From Betaproteobacteria bacterium SG8_41 (GTDB lineage Bacteria > Pseudomonadota > Gammaproteobacteria > Burkholderiales > SG8-41), in contig LJTT01000005.1 of the NCBI GenBank assembly GCA_001303585.1, positions 1 to 64,000 on the forward strand: a stretch of DNA of 64,000 nt, read 5' to 3'. A program made the translations under genes and the position numbers. Shown here piece after piece: positions 34,665 to 43,346 of this stretch. Below the pieces are notes generated by a model. The model had not been told where the DNA came from. It made no database searches and saw only the letters and a program-made list of their open reading frames with translations. How positions within the stretch are numbered: the first letter of the stretch is position 1; every line of letters starts with the position of its first letter.

Positions 34665-35495
34665 TCAATTACGAGGTTTCTTGCCAAAAGCAAACAATGC
34701 CCGCAGTTGGGTGTGGACTCCATCCGCCTTCCTGAAGACCCGGACCTTTTGCAGTACGTCGGCCTTGACCGCTGGTAGAGCTGATTCTTCGATCTGTTCA
34801 AGAAAACGCCTTATCCCATGCGACCAAAGGGACAGCCACAACTCTTCCTCGTCAGCGTAAACGAAATCGGCATCTTCCGCGGCGATGTCGATGTCCTCGA
34901 ACGCCGCCTTCTGCAGCGCCGCCTCCAGGGCCGGCACCGTATCAAAACGCGGAGGCTTTGAGCCCGCATCCGGCTGCGGGGGCAGGTATTGACGCCCCAT
35001 GCGAAGGCACCAACTGTTGAAGGGGCAATCCTGCGCCCAAGTTGTTAGTCCAATGTGTCCGCCTGGTTTGAGCACGCGGAAAAACTCCGCAAGCGCACGG
35101 TGCGGCCGGGGAAAGAACCAGATAGAAAACCCGCACAGGACCGAGTCAAACGAATCATCGTCGAAGCGGAGCTCTTCGGCGTCCATTTGCAGCATTTCGG
35201 CATTGTGCCAGCCACCATTTCGTATTTCCGCGGCGGTCTTCTGCGCCATCTCCGCGGACAGATCAGTGCCGACGACCCGCCCGAGCGGACCGGCCTGCCG
35301 CGCCGCCGGATATAAGACCGCGCCACGCCCGGCCGCGACGTCGAGCACCGTTGCCCCCTCGCGAATCCGCGTCCTCTCCACGAGCCGCTCGCCAAAGTGC
35401 GCGAAGAATCGCGGCCCAACGCTGTCGTACGTGGCCGCGGCGCGGTCAAAGATGCCGGCGATTTCTCTCTTTCTCGCCTGTTCCGCGTCGCTCAT
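34665..35495 (-). CDS. Class I SAM-dependent methyltransferase (UbiE/type 11 group)
   Basis: 276 residues. Motif I VLDVAAGRGAVLYPAA, post-I VVGTDLSAEM, motif II region FDSVLCGFSIWFFPRPHRALAEFFRVLKPGGHIGLTTW: the layout of UbiE-like small-molecule methyltransferases. A C-terminal helical extension (about 200-276) probably forms the substrate lid. It transfers methyl from S-adenosylmethionine to an unknown small molecule. Next to an alpha/beta hydrolase on the same strand. Confidence 0.88.
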   Translation of the reverse strand: MSDAEQARKREIAGIFDRAAATYDSVGPRFFAHFGERLVERTRIREGATVLDVAAGRGAVLYPAARQAGPLGRVVGTDLSAEMAQKTAAEIRNGGWHNAEMLQMDAEELRFDDDSFDSVLCGFSIWFFPRPHRALAEFFRVLKPGGHIGLTTWAQDCPFNSWCLRMGRQYLPPQPDAGSKPPRFDTVPALEAALQKAAFEDIDIAAEDADFVYADEEELWLSLWSHGIRRFLEQIEESALPAVKADVLQKVRVFRKADGVHTQLRALFAFGKKPRN

Positions 35496-35543
35496 CGGGA
35501 AATTTTCGAGGTGTCCTCTCGCTCAGGATGGGCGCTCAGCGAC

Positions 35544-36530
35544 TCACGACAGCATCCAGGCAATGAACGTGACCACAGTGGCGACGACCGCCACCACGGT
35601 GAATATCTTGTAGGTGGCGCTCGCCTCCACGCCTCGCGCAATGGATTGGAGCTTTGCCTCTGAGGCGCGCACAGCGCGCTTCCACGACTTCGGTTTTTGA
35701 TCTCCCAGGAATGCGGCCACCTCGCCGAAGAATACCTCCGTGGCCGGTTCATGCTCGAGGATAAGATGGTTGTTGCTCTCCAGCGCGACAAAACGGGCAC
35801 CGGGAATGTGCGCGGCGAGCTCGCAGCCCATCTCGAACGGCACCAGACGATCACCCCGGCAGTGCAGTATCAGCGTGGGAACCTTGATCTGCGGAAGGAG
35901 CTCGCGCACGTTCGCGTTTGTCACGGCCGTGTAGATCTTTTCCGCGATTTCCGGAGTGGCGGAAGTGCGCTCGAGATCGCCAAACCAGCGCAGCTGCTCC
36001 GGCGTCCCTTCGGGAAGTAGTTGCATGCCGAACATTTGCCGATAGGAGGGATCCTCGCTTCCCCAGCCCTGGCGAATGACCGCGCGTCTCATATCGACCG
36101 ACCCCGGGCCTTCCTTGGAGCGGTGCGTCGCGCCGCGCGCGTAACAGCCGAGGAGGATCAGGTGGCTGACGCGCTCGGGATTGCGAATGGCGTAGGCAAT
36201 GGCAACCGCGCCTCCCTGCGAAAGGCCAAACAAGGGGAAACGCTCCAGTCCGAGCGCGTCCACTACCGCACCGAGGTCGGTGACGAAGTGTTCGAACGAA
36301 ATGTCTGCGACGTCCCGTTCGGAAAGGCCGGTGCCGCGCAGGTCGTATCGAACGAGTTGACGATGCTCGGCGAGGCCCTCGATGACGTGCCGCCACACCG
36401 GGCTTTTCCAGTCGAACTCGAGGTGGGTGAACCAGTTGGCGACCTTGACGATGGGCGGCCCCTTGCCGGCGGTCGCGTAAGCGATCCGCACCCCGTCCGG
36501 TGCACTGCAGAACCCGATGCTCTGTTCCAA
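35544..36530 (-). CDS. Alpha/beta hydrolase with a C-terminal membrane anchor
   Basis: 328 residues. The nucleophile elbow is GLSQGGAVAIAYA, the acid LILHCRGDRLVPFE and the His in ESNNHLILEHEP, so the catalytic triad is complete. The N-terminus (GFCSAPDGVRIAYATAGKGPPIV) matches hydrolases often found fused to adenylate cyclase or LuxR domains. After residue 300 a single hydrophobic segment (IFTVVAVVATVVTFIAWML) ends the protein, a likely tail anchor that would hold the enzyme at the inner membrane. Function unknown. Confidence 0.82.
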   Translation of the reverse strand: MEQSIGFCSAPDGVRIAYATAGKGPPIVKVANWFTHLEFDWKSPVWRHVIEGLAEHRQLVRYDLRGTGLSERDVADISFEHFVTDLGAVVDALGLERFPLFGLSQGGAVAIAYAIRNPERVSHLILLGCYARGATHRSKEGPGSVDMRRAVIRQGWGSEDPSYRQMFGMQLLPEGTPEQLRWFGDLERTSATPEIAEKIYTAVTNANVRELLPQIKVPTLILHCRGDRLVPFEMGCELAAHIPGARFVALESNNHLILEHEPATEVFFGEVAAFLGDQKPKSWKRAVRASEAKLQSIARGVEASATYKIFTVVAVVATVVTFIAWMLS

Positions 36531-36690
36531 ACCGCTTATCCCTTAACAGTTCCCGGGTTGGACCCGTTCAATGTGCCGGTGAAGCCGATAATACCCGCGA
36601 GGGGCAACGCATGACCCGAAAATCCGTCGGATCCCGTCCCTCGAAGGCTCGCCAGGCACGAGTGGCTGGTCTCGCTTCACCAGGCGCGTC

Positions 36691-37398
36691 TTATGGCTTG
36701 AGGTGCTGGCCGAAGAAAGCGAGCATTTCCGTCCAGCTTCCGCGCGCCGGGCGCTCGCGGTAACGCGCTGCGTCGAGGAAGTTCTGGAACGCATGTCCGG
36801 CGCCGTGGTAGGTGTGGAACTCGTGCGGCTTGCCGAGGCGCGTCATCTCCGCATCGATTTTCTGGACGTCTTCCGGGCTGGGGTTCGTGTCCTCGACGCC
36901 GAAGAAACCGATCACCGGACATTTGATGTCCTTGGTGCGCTCGAAGGGGGTGGGGGCCGCGCCCCATGGTTTCAAAATATTGCCGCCGTAGAACACGGTG
37001 CACGCCTTGATTTCCGAGTTGGCTGCGGCCATGAGGTAGGACACGCGTCCACCCATGCAGAATCCGACGATTCCTACTGGGCCGACCGCCGGTTCCTTAA
37101 GGCCTTTCATGTGCGCGATCGTGGCGTTCATGTCCGCGACGATTTCGTCGTCCTTGAGCATTCCGATGCGCTCCAAGTTGTCCGCCATGTCGGGTGGCTG
37201 GCGGTGGTAGAGCTCCGGCGCGGCCGCGACGTAGCCGCGGCGGAAGAGGCGGTTGACGACGTCCTGCACGAATCCGTCAACGCCGCCGCCGTGTTGTGCA
37301 ACAAGAATACCGGCGCGCTTCGGCTGGGTATCCGGCACGCCGATGTAGACGCGCATCTTCTTTCCCATCACCTCCGTAGCATCCCAACGGACGGGCAT
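36691..37398 (-). CDS. Dienelactone hydrolase family protein
   Basis: 235 residues. The nucleophile is Cys in GFCMGGRVSYLMAA, the acid Asp in FFGVEDTNPSPEDV and the His in YHGAGHAFQNF: the Cys-Asp-His triad of carboxymethylenebutenolidase. LVAQHGGGVDGFVQDVVNRLF replaces the usual oxyanion-loop block. In aromatic degradation such enzymes open dienelactones. Here no ring-cleavage dioxygenase is adjacent, so the substrate is open. The neighbour upstream on the strand is a cupin gene. Confidence 0.88.
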   Translation of the reverse strand: MPVRWDATEVMGKKMRVYIGVPDTQPKRAGILVAQHGGGVDGFVQDVVNRLFRRGYVAAAPELYHRQPPDMADNLERIGMLKDDEIVADMNATIAHMKGLKEPAVGPVGIVGFCMGGRVSYLMAAANSEIKACTVFYGGNILKPWGAAPTPFERTKDIKCPVIGFFGVEDTNPSPEDVQKIDAEMTRLGKPHEFHTYHGAGHAFQNFLDAARYRERPARGSWTEMLAFFGQHLKP

Positions 37399-37522
37399 TA
37401 TCCTCTCCTCCTCCGCGCATTTTTATGCGCGGGAATCGTGACTGGCGACGAGAGCCAGATTCAAAATCATTCCAATGCCGTCGTTCGATGGCGTAGCGCT
37501 GGCGGTGCGCGCTTGAGTGTAT

Positions 37523-37891
37523 TCATCCGCGCGTTCGATTCGGGAACGAAATTTCGAGTACCGTGCAGCCCGTGTCGGTGTTGAACGGGCCATGTACCTC
37601 GCCCGGAGGCCGGCTGGCGTAATGACCGGTTTCCAGCCACATGTCGAACGCGGCGTCGTATAAACGACCGCTCACCACAAACACTTCCTCCGGATAATCG
37701 TGGCTCTTCCCGCCCAGGGCCGACGTATCCGCGCCCGGTAGAAATCGAGTAAGGCGCGTGTACTCACCGGTTGTTTCGTCAATGCTCAGCGTCAATTCCT
37801 CCGCGATTCCCTCGAGACCCTTTACGCTAGTCCATTCGGAGCGGTTGCTCGCCTCCAGGGGGTTCCAGTAGGTGCGAGTGCTCTTACTCAT
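37523..37891 (-). CDS. Small cupin-fold protein (ChrR-cupin-like)
   Basis: 122 residues. Strand pattern TRLTRFLPGADTS, then HDYPEEVFVVSGRLYD and HYASRPPGEVHGPFNTDTGCTVLEISFP. The second part has the His/Glu spacing of a single cupin metal site (His...Glu-Glu...His). Such proteins are anti-oxidant sensors or small isomerases. A metal-binding role is inferred. Confidence 0.75.
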   Translation of the reverse strand: MSKSTRTYWNPLEASNRSEWTSVKGLEGIAEELTLSIDETTGEYTRLTRFLPGADTSALGGKSHDYPEEVFVVSGRLYDAAFDMWLETGHYASRPPGEVHGPFNTDTGCTVLEISFPNRTRG

Positions 37892-37932
37892 AGCGCATTT
37901 CCTTACGGCTGCGCTTTTCAGACGCTCTTCGA

Positions 37933-38009
37933 TCCGCGTTCATCTGCGGCTGCAATGTAGTTTTCCATGGCGCGTTGGCGGCTTCTCGCTTTCGTGAATC
38001 GTGAATGGA
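37933..38009. repeat. Decad and heptad fragments
   Basis: TCCGCGTTCA, TCTGCGGCTG at 37933-37952; CGTGAAT, CGTGAAT at 37993-38006. Short but of the same word families. Confidence 0.55.
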
Positions 38010-38042
38010 CTAAAGCGTCGCCCATCACTCATCACGGGGTGG

Positions 38043-38768
38043 TCAGAACTTTTCCACGTAAGGCCGCAAGTCGAGCTCGAGCGTCCAGGCGCTTGGCGGC
38101 TGGGAATGCAGCTGATAATAGGCTTCGGCGATGGCGGCGGGGGAGAGCACGGCGTCCACCCCGCGCTCGGCGACGCTGCGTCCCGCGCGGTCGCTCTCGA
38201 TTTGACCGTCGATGATCACGTGCGCGATGTGAATGCCTTGGGACTGGAACTCGCGCGCCATGCTTTGCGCGAGCGCGCGCAGGCTGAACTTGCCGACGGC
38301 GAGATTGAGGAAGTTGGCCCCGCCACGAAGCGAAGCGGTGGCGCCGGTGAACACGATCGTGCCGCAGTTATGGCCATCGGCCTTTGCCGCAAGCATGCCG
38401 CGCGCCGCTTCGCGCCCGACGAGGAAGCCGCCCAGGCAGGCATTGCGCCAGCAGCGCTCGAATTCCTCCCGCGTCGTCTCGAGAACGCTCTTGCGCACGA
38501 AGCCGCCGGCGTTGTAAACGACCAGCCGCGGCGTGCCCAGCTCCTTGGCAACCTTGGCGAACAGGGCCGTCACCGAGCTCTCGTCGGTGGCGTCGCAGGA
38601 GTAGGCGCGGACCGCACCGCCGCAATCCTTGACGAGCCCGTTTAACTGCTCCGCATTCCGCCTTGCCGCGGCGACCTTCATTCCCGCGTGCACGAAGCGG
38701 CGCGCGAGCGCCGAGCCCAATCCGGGACCCGCGCCCATGACGACTGCGGTATCGGTGCTTTTCGCCAT
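38043..38768 (-). CDS. Short-chain dehydrogenase-like protein lacking the catalytic Tyr
   Basis: 241 residues. Nucleotide-binding VMGAGPGLGSALARRFVHAG and YNAGGFVRKS strands are SDR-like. The active-site region reads FTGATASLRGGANFLNLAVGK: the Ser and Lys are in place, but the Tyr four residues before the Lys is Leu. The C-terminal part keeps VIIDGQIESDR. It is probably an atypical SDR of unknown substrate. Alone on this strand, close to the cupin gene. Confidence 0.82.
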   Translation of the reverse strand: MAKSTDTAVVMGAGPGLGSALARRFVHAGMKVAAARRNAEQLNGLVKDCGGAVRAYSCDATDESSVTALFAKVAKELGTPRLVVYNAGGFVRKSVLETTREEFERCWRNACLGGFLVGREAARGMLAAKADGHNCGTIVFTGATASLRGGANFLNLAVGKFSLRALAQSMAREFQSQGIHIAHVIIDGQIESDRAGRSVAERGVDAVLSPAAIAEAYYQLHSQPPSAWTLELDLRPYVEKF

Positions 38769-38820
38769 GTCGACCCCTCCCCATGATGCGAAACCGGAAG
38801 TTTACGGCAACTCGACGTGT

Positions 38821-38860
38821 GTGACTAAGTTACTGAGTGACTAAGCGACCAAGTGAATAA
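38821..38860. repeat. Octad repeat, GTGACTAA word (5 units)
   Basis: GTGACTAA, GTTACTGA, GTGACTAA, GCGACCAA, GTGAATAA at 8-base spacing: the only clear period-8 array in the window. Confidence 0.8.
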
Positions 38861-38913
38861 ACTAGGACTGGAGAAGTCATTGCAGAGACCCAATTCGACG
38901 TTAACCGGGATCT

Positions 38914-38933
38914 ATCGGCGTGTATCTGCGGTT
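38914..38933. repeat. Decad repeat, inverted orientation (2 units)
   Basis: ATCGGCGTGT, ATCTGCGGTT, about 40 bases upstream of the putative secreted metalloprotease gene. Confidence 0.65.
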
Positions 38934-38969
38934 GATGAGCCGTTCCATTTTTGGAGATAGGTTCCAGTC

Positions 38970-39737
38970 ATGTGGCGAAAACTGCGCATCGTGATCCTGC
39001 TGTTCGTCCTGGCGTCGGTAGCCCAGGCGGCCTGGATCGCGCGCGCGCGCACCACCGAATGGAACAACACGGTCCGGGTGGCGATCTATCCCATCAATGG
39101 CGATGGCAGCAGTGTGGCGGCTCGCTACATCGGCGGGCTGGGCAAGTCCGGCTTCGAGCCGATCGAGGCGTTTTTTGCCAGCGAGGCGACCGGTTACAGC
39201 ATTGCGCTGCGCAAGCCGGTCGAGATCGGCCTCGCCCCGCCTGTTGAATCGCAACCGCCTTCACCCCCATTCGGCGGGAGCAAGCTGGACGTCGTGCTCT
39301 GGAGCCTGCAGCTTCGCTTCTGGGCCTGGCGCTACGATGACTACCGGGGACCGAAGCCGGATGTGCGGATTTTCGTCTCCTATTTCGATCCGGCTGCGCA
39401 CCCGCGGCTGCCGCATTCGACGGGGCTCCAGAAGGGCCTGATCGGCGTCGTGAACGCCTTTGCGCGCAGCGACATGGACGGGTCGAACAACGTCGTCATC
39501 GCGCACGAGCTCACGCATGCCTTCGGCGCCACCGATAAGTACGATCCGGGCAGCAATCTGCCGCGTTTCCCGGATGGTTTCGCGGATCCGCATGCCGTGC
39601 CCCTTTACCCGCAATCGCGCGCCGAACTCATGGCGGGACGAATCCCGGTGTCGGAAACCCGCGCGGAAACGCCAGCGACCATGGACGAGGTCGCGATCGG
39701 CATACGGACGGCGCGGGAGATCAACTGGCTCAGATAA
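38970..39737 (+). CDS. Putative secreted metzincin-like metalloprotease
   Basis: 255 residues. A signal peptide or anchor (RIVILLFVLASVAQAAWIA) precedes a mature domain containing VIAHELTHAFGATDKYD. This fits HExxHxxGxxD, the extended zinc motif of metzincins/gluzincins in which Asp replaces the third His. A later RAELMAGRIPVS could supply the Met-turn, which places it in a metzincin-like fold (inference). The other regions match no known family. Likely exported and zinc-dependent. Confidence 0.65.
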   Translation: MWRKLRIVILLFVLASVAQAAWIARARTTEWNNTVRVAIYPINGDGSSVAARYIGGLGKSGFEPIEAFFASEATGYSIALRKPVEIGLAPPVESQPPSPPFGGSKLDVVLWSLQLRFWAWRYDDYRGPKPDVRIFVSYFDPAAHPRLPHSTGLQKGLIGVVNAFARSDMDGSNNVVIAHELTHAFGATDKYDPGSNLPRFPDGFADPHAVPLYPQSRAELMAGRIPVSETRAETPATMDEVAIGIRTAREINWLR

Positions 39738-39739
39738 CT

Positions 39740-39788
39740 CTTGACCTGTGAGCCGTGACCGGTAACCAGTAACGGCTGACGACTGACA
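39740..39788. repeat. Heptad repeat, TGTGAGC/GTGACC word (7 units)
   Basis: CTTGACC, TGTGAGC, CGTGACC, GGTAACC, AGTAACG, GCTGACG, ACTGACA: seven units, starting 3 bases after the metalloprotease stop. Confidence 0.85.
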
Positions 39789-39890
39789 GTTCAATCCATC
39801 CGCCATTTGCGGCAGTCAGTGAGACGGTTTCACGAAACTTTAACGCAGCCAACCGAACACCGCAGCCACCTTTCCGCGCCCCGCGCAGAG

Positions 39891-39915
39891 GAAAAAGGGT
39901 CCTGACCCCTTTTTC
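39891..39915. terminator. GAAAAAGGGTC palindrome, terminator-like repeat
   Basis: GAAAAAGGGTC, CT, GACCCCTTTTTC: an almost perfect 11+11 palindrome (one extra C) with A- and T-runs at the ends, so it can act as a bidirectional intrinsic terminator between the convergent metalloprotease and aminotransferase genes. I recall very similar palindromes as widespread REP-like elements in proteobacteria. Confidence 0.65.
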
Positions 39916-39960
39916 TTTTGCCTCCTTTGCTTTTTCACGGTTGAATGATTTGGAACAGCG

Positions 39961-39990
39961 GCGTGTATCCGCGTTCATCTGCGGCTAAAT
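39961..39990. repeat. Decad repeat, inverted orientation (3 units)
   Basis: GCGTGTATCC, GCGTTCATCT, GCGGCTAAAT. The last unit overlaps the stop codon of the minus-strand aminotransferase gene. Confidence 0.82.
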
Positions 39991-41142
39991 CCGAGAGAGG
40001 ATTTCCGCGCCGCGCGCCAGCGTCTCGTCCGACTTCGCAAAGCAGAACCGCAGCACCCGGTGTGCCGGCGGCTCACGGTAGAACACCGACACAGGAATCG
40101 ACGCAACTCCCCGTTCCTTGGTGAGCCGCAACGCCATATCCATGTCGCGCTCGTCGCTGATCGCGTCATAAGCAAGGTTTTGGAAGAACGTGCCGCGCGA
40201 GGGCAGGGGCTTGAAGCGCGATGCCTTGAGGCACTCGAGAAAAAAATCGCGCTTACGCTGATAGAACGCGGCAAGCGACCGGTAGGCATCCTTGTTCTGC
40301 ATATATTCCGCAAGCGCGTGCTGGATCGGGCCGTTCGCGACGAACGAATTGAACTGGTGCACTTTCCGGAACTCCGCCATCAGCTCCTTCGGCGCGAGCA
40401 CGTAGCCTGTCTTCCAGCCCGTCACGTGATAGGTCTTGCCGAAGGAGGAGACGACGAAGCTTCGCTCCGCCAGCCCCGGGAAGCGGGCGACGCTCTGGTG
40501 CTGATGGCCATCGAACACGATGTGCTCGTAGACCTCGTCGCTCACCACGACAATGCCGGTGTTGCGCAGCATCGCTTCGAGCATTCGCATGTCCTCGCCC
40601 GAAAATACGCTGGCCGTAGGGTTATTGGGCGTATTGATGATCATCATCCGCGTGCGCGCCGTGATTGCTTTCTGAACGCCCGCCCAGTCGATGCTGTAAT
40701 CGGGATACTTCAGCTGAACATAAACCGGCACGCCGCCATTGACCTCGACCGCCGGCCCATAGCTGTCATAGGCGGGCTCGAACAGGATGACTTCGTCGCC
40801 AGGGCGGATCAGCGTCGCCACCGCGGTGAAAATGCCGTAGGTCGCGCCTGGAACCACGGTCACTTCATGCTCGGAATCGTAGCGCGTGCCGTAGAGCGTT
40901 TCGACCTTTTCTGCGATGGCTTCCCGCAACCGCGGCACGCCGGCCATGAGGGGATACTGGTTCAGCCCGGCGTTGAAGTATTTGGTGACGAGGTCGCGCA
41001 ATTCCTGCGCGCAGTCGAAATCGGGAAAGCCCTGTGACAGGTTGATCGCACTGTGCTCCGCTGCAAGCCGCGACATGACGGTAAAAATGGTCGTTCCGAC
41101 GTGGGGAAGCTTCGAGCTGATGCGGCCGGAATAAGTCGGCAT
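39985..41142 (-). CDS. Pyridoxal-phosphate aminotransferase class I/II (methionine/kynurenine type)
   Basis: 385 residues. Fold-type I aminotransferase: LSQGFPDFDCAQELRDLV near the start, PLMAGVPRLREAIAEKVE, TVVPGATYGIFTAVATL, the PLP-binding Asn in INTPNNPTASVFS, VVSDEVYEHIVFDG and the PLP Lys in FVVSSFGKTYHVTGWKTGYV. Similarity is to the methionine-preferring YbdL/kynurenine transaminase group. It ends inside a decad repeat. No pathway partner is adjacent. Confidence 0.92.
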   Translation of the reverse strand: MPTYSGRISSKLPHVGTTIFTVMSRLAAEHSAINLSQGFPDFDCAQELRDLVTKYFNAGLNQYPLMAGVPRLREAIAEKVETLYGTRYDSEHEVTVVPGATYGIFTAVATLIRPGDEVILFEPAYDSYGPAVEVNGGVPVYVQLKYPDYSIDWAGVQKAITARTRMMIINTPNNPTASVFSGEDMRMLEAMLRNTGIVVVSDEVYEHIVFDGHQHQSVARFPGLAERSFVVSSFGKTYHVTGWKTGYVLAPKELMAEFRKVHQFNSFVANGPIQHALAEYMQNKDAYRSLAAFYQRKRDFFLECLKASRFKPLPSRGTFFQNLAYDAISDERDMDMALRLTKERGVASIPVSVFYREPPAHRVLRFCFAKSDETLARGAEILSRI

Positions 41143-41346
41143 GGGATTTTACCGGGGCGGGATGCCCCGAATTCTATCAGCGCCGGCGCGCGCGGACGCG
41201 CCAGGCGCCAGGATCGGCATGGGGCTGGGAAGCGGAGCGTCTGAATGCGGGAGGGCGACGGCGCAGGGGCGCAATGTCCGCAGTGAGGGTGGCGTCTTGC
41301 CCGCTCGCGAGACCCGCACCGCCCGGCGCGCGCGAAAAGTTACCGG

Positions 41347-42231
41347 TCACCGCTCCTGTTGCACAGCCGCCGCGCGCACTTCCTGCCGACCGGCGAGCAT
41401 CCTGAAGTCGGCTATATAGCGCTGCAGCCGTCGCGCCGCGAACGCGCGCTGTTCTGGCGCCAGCGAGCGTTCGACCGCGAGCAGCAGTGCGATCGTCTGG
41501 TCGCGCCTGCGGGTCCAGGCCTGTTGATACTCCGGGGAGCGGCCCGCGTTCCAGCGGATCAGCCAGGTTCGTAACTCTTCCTTGAACGCGCCGGGGTCGG
41601 CGCGCGACTGCATCAACCGCATGAACTCGCGCTGGCGGCGCAACCGGTCCTCGTGCCGCAACGGGCCGATTATTTCCATTTTCCCCACATGCGCGCGGAT
41701 CGTGCGCTCCTGTTCCTCGCTCAGGTCGCCGAACCAGTCGCGGAAGCGGTTCATGAACCGTTGTGAGCTGGCTTGCCGCTGCTCCTCGACGCTCGCGTCG
41801 AGCCGGTTATCGCTCACGAACCGCTCGTTGAGTTGTTCCCAGCGCTCCCGCACGAAATCGAGCTGGCGGGGCGTGATGGTCAGGAGAATTGCCGCGGCGT
41901 CGTCGGCGCCCCGGTTCACGATGACGACATAGCGCTGCTCGATGCCTTCCAGGAACCAGAGAACGTCGTCCGCGCGCAGCCCCTGCTCCAGCCGCGTTTT
42001 GGCCTGCTCCAGAAACGTTGCGTAGTCCGGAAGCTGCTCGTCGCGGTGCCATTCGTGCAGTCGGTAGAAGCGCGTGCGGAAATTCTTTTTCTGCTGCTCA
42101 TCGAGGTCGAAGTAGCGATCGGCTGTCCACAGCGCAATGTTGTCGAGCTGGGTGTAGCCGATGCGCACGGTGCTGCATCCGGTGAGGAGCGCGAGGCCGC
42201 ATGCCAGCATCGTTTGGACCAGCCGTTTCAC
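41347..42231 (-). CDS. DUF6279-family lipoprotein
   Basis: 294 residues from a GTG at 42231, which overlaps the stop of the upstream aldo/keto reductase by 4 bases (GTGA). Lipoprotein signal KRLVQTMLACGLALLTGC with the lipobox Cys at about 20. The mature part is all-helical (LDNIALWTADRYFDLDEQQ, RLHEWHRDEQLPDYATFLEQ) and matches the DUF6279 pattern of Gamma- and Betaproteobacteria. Function unknown, outer or inner membrane anchored. A longer reading upstream of 42231 is only antisense readthrough. Confidence 0.82.
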   Translation of the reverse strand: MKRLVQTMLACGLALLTGCSTVRIGYTQLDNIALWTADRYFDLDEQQKKNFRTRFYRLHEWHRDEQLPDYATFLEQAKTRLEQGLRADDVLWFLEGIEQRYVVIVNRGADDAAAILLTITPRQLDFVRERWEQLNERFVSDNRLDASVEEQRQASSQRFMNRFRDWFGDLSEEQERTIRAHVGKMEIIGPLRHEDRLRRQREFMRLMQSRADPGAFKEELRTWLIRWNAGRSPEYQQAWTRRRDQTIALLLAVERSLAPEQRAFAARRLQRYIADFRMLAGRQEVRAAAVQQER

Positions 42232-43142
42232 AGCTGCTCCAGATGTTGCGCCATGCGGCGGCGCATGGAAGTGTCGGGCAGGCGCCCCATGCCGGCCTGC
42301 AGATTGTCCCGCAGGTGCTTGACTCGCCTCGTTCCGGGTATCACGCAGGTCACCGCCGGGTGGCCCAGGAGAAACTTCAGGAAAAACTGCGCCCAGCTCT
42401 GGCAATCGAAGTCGGCGGCCCAGGCGGGGAGGGCTTTGCCGCGCACTCGGCCGAACAGGTCTGCTTGCGAGAATGGCCGGTTGATGAGCACCGCTGTTCC
42501 GCTGTCCGCGCAGGCCGGCAGCAGGCGGGACTCCGCGGCGCGGTCATCAATCGAGTAATTGAATTGCACAAAGTCGTATTCGCGGGTCCTGACCAGCCGC
42601 TCGAGCTCCGCGAAGGCGCCGGAGTGGTAATGCGTGATGCCCATGTAGCGAATGCGGCCGGCCGCCTTCCATTCCTTCAGCGTCTTGGTGTGCGTCGCGA
42701 CGTCGACCAGGTTGTGCACCTGCATGAGGTCCATGCGCTCGGTGCGCATCAGCTGGAACGACTCCTCCATCTGCCGTATGCCGGCATTGCGACCGCTGGT
42801 CCAGACCTTGGTGGCGAAGAAGAGCTGGTCTCGCAAGCCGGCCTCGGCGCTCAGTTCGCCCACGACGCGTTCTGCTTCTCCGTACATGGGCGAGGAATCC
42901 ACAACGCTGCCGCCCAGCTCGACGAGCAGCTGCAGAACCTGCTTGAGCTCGGCAAGTTGTGGCGAGCCAGGCGCCACATCGAACGTTTGCCAGGTGCCGA
43001 GGCCGACAATCGGAAGGAGTTCCCCGCCGCGCGGGATGGGGCGCTTTTGCACGTTGGTGGCAGAGAGCGCGCTTTTCGGGGCGCTAGAGGATATCGCCAT
43101 GGCTGCGGCCGCTTTCAGTATCAGGCGTCTACCAGTGTTCAC
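42228..43142 (-). CDS. Aldo/keto reductase with Tat-like signal
   Basis: 304 residues from a GTG at 43142 with AGGAAG upstream. The N-terminus TGRRLILKAAAAMAISSSAP has twin Arg and a hydrophobic core, a plausible Tat signal, so this would be an exported reductase. Catalytic tetrad: Asp in VVDSSPMYG, Tyr in the same block, Lys in FFATKVW and His in LMQVHNLVD. PGTRRVKHLRDNLQA marks the cofactor region. Export of an NADP-dependent enzyme is unusual. The signal assignment is moderate. Confidence 0.78.
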   Translation of the reverse strand: MNTGRRLILKAAAAMAISSSAPKSALSATNVQKRPIPRGGELLPIVGLGTWQTFDVAPGSPQLAELKQVLQLLVELGGSVVDSSPMYGEAERVVGELSAEAGLRDQLFFATKVWTSGRNAGIRQMEESFQLMRTERMDLMQVHNLVDVATHTKTLKEWKAAGRIRYMGITHYHSGAFAELERLVRTREYDFVQFNYSIDDRAAESRLLPACADSGTAVLINRPFSQADLFGRVRGKALPAWAADFDCQSWAQFFLKFLLGHPAVTCVIPGTRRVKHLRDNLQAGMGRLPDTSMRRRMAQHLEQL

Positions 43143-43346
43143 GAAAGGCTTCCTGTCGCCGAAGTATAGAACGGTTGCTTTCGAATTCGTTCCCCGGGAG
43201 CGGCACCTGCTTTCAAACCTGCCTCGTATGCGGCCTCCCAGGCATTTGGATCCCGGTTGTGGGGAAAATGATACAGGCGCCGGGTGTGTATCTATCATGG
43301 CGCGAGGAATTCCCGCGCCCCGGGTTCCCTGCTTGAGTTGTGGCCG

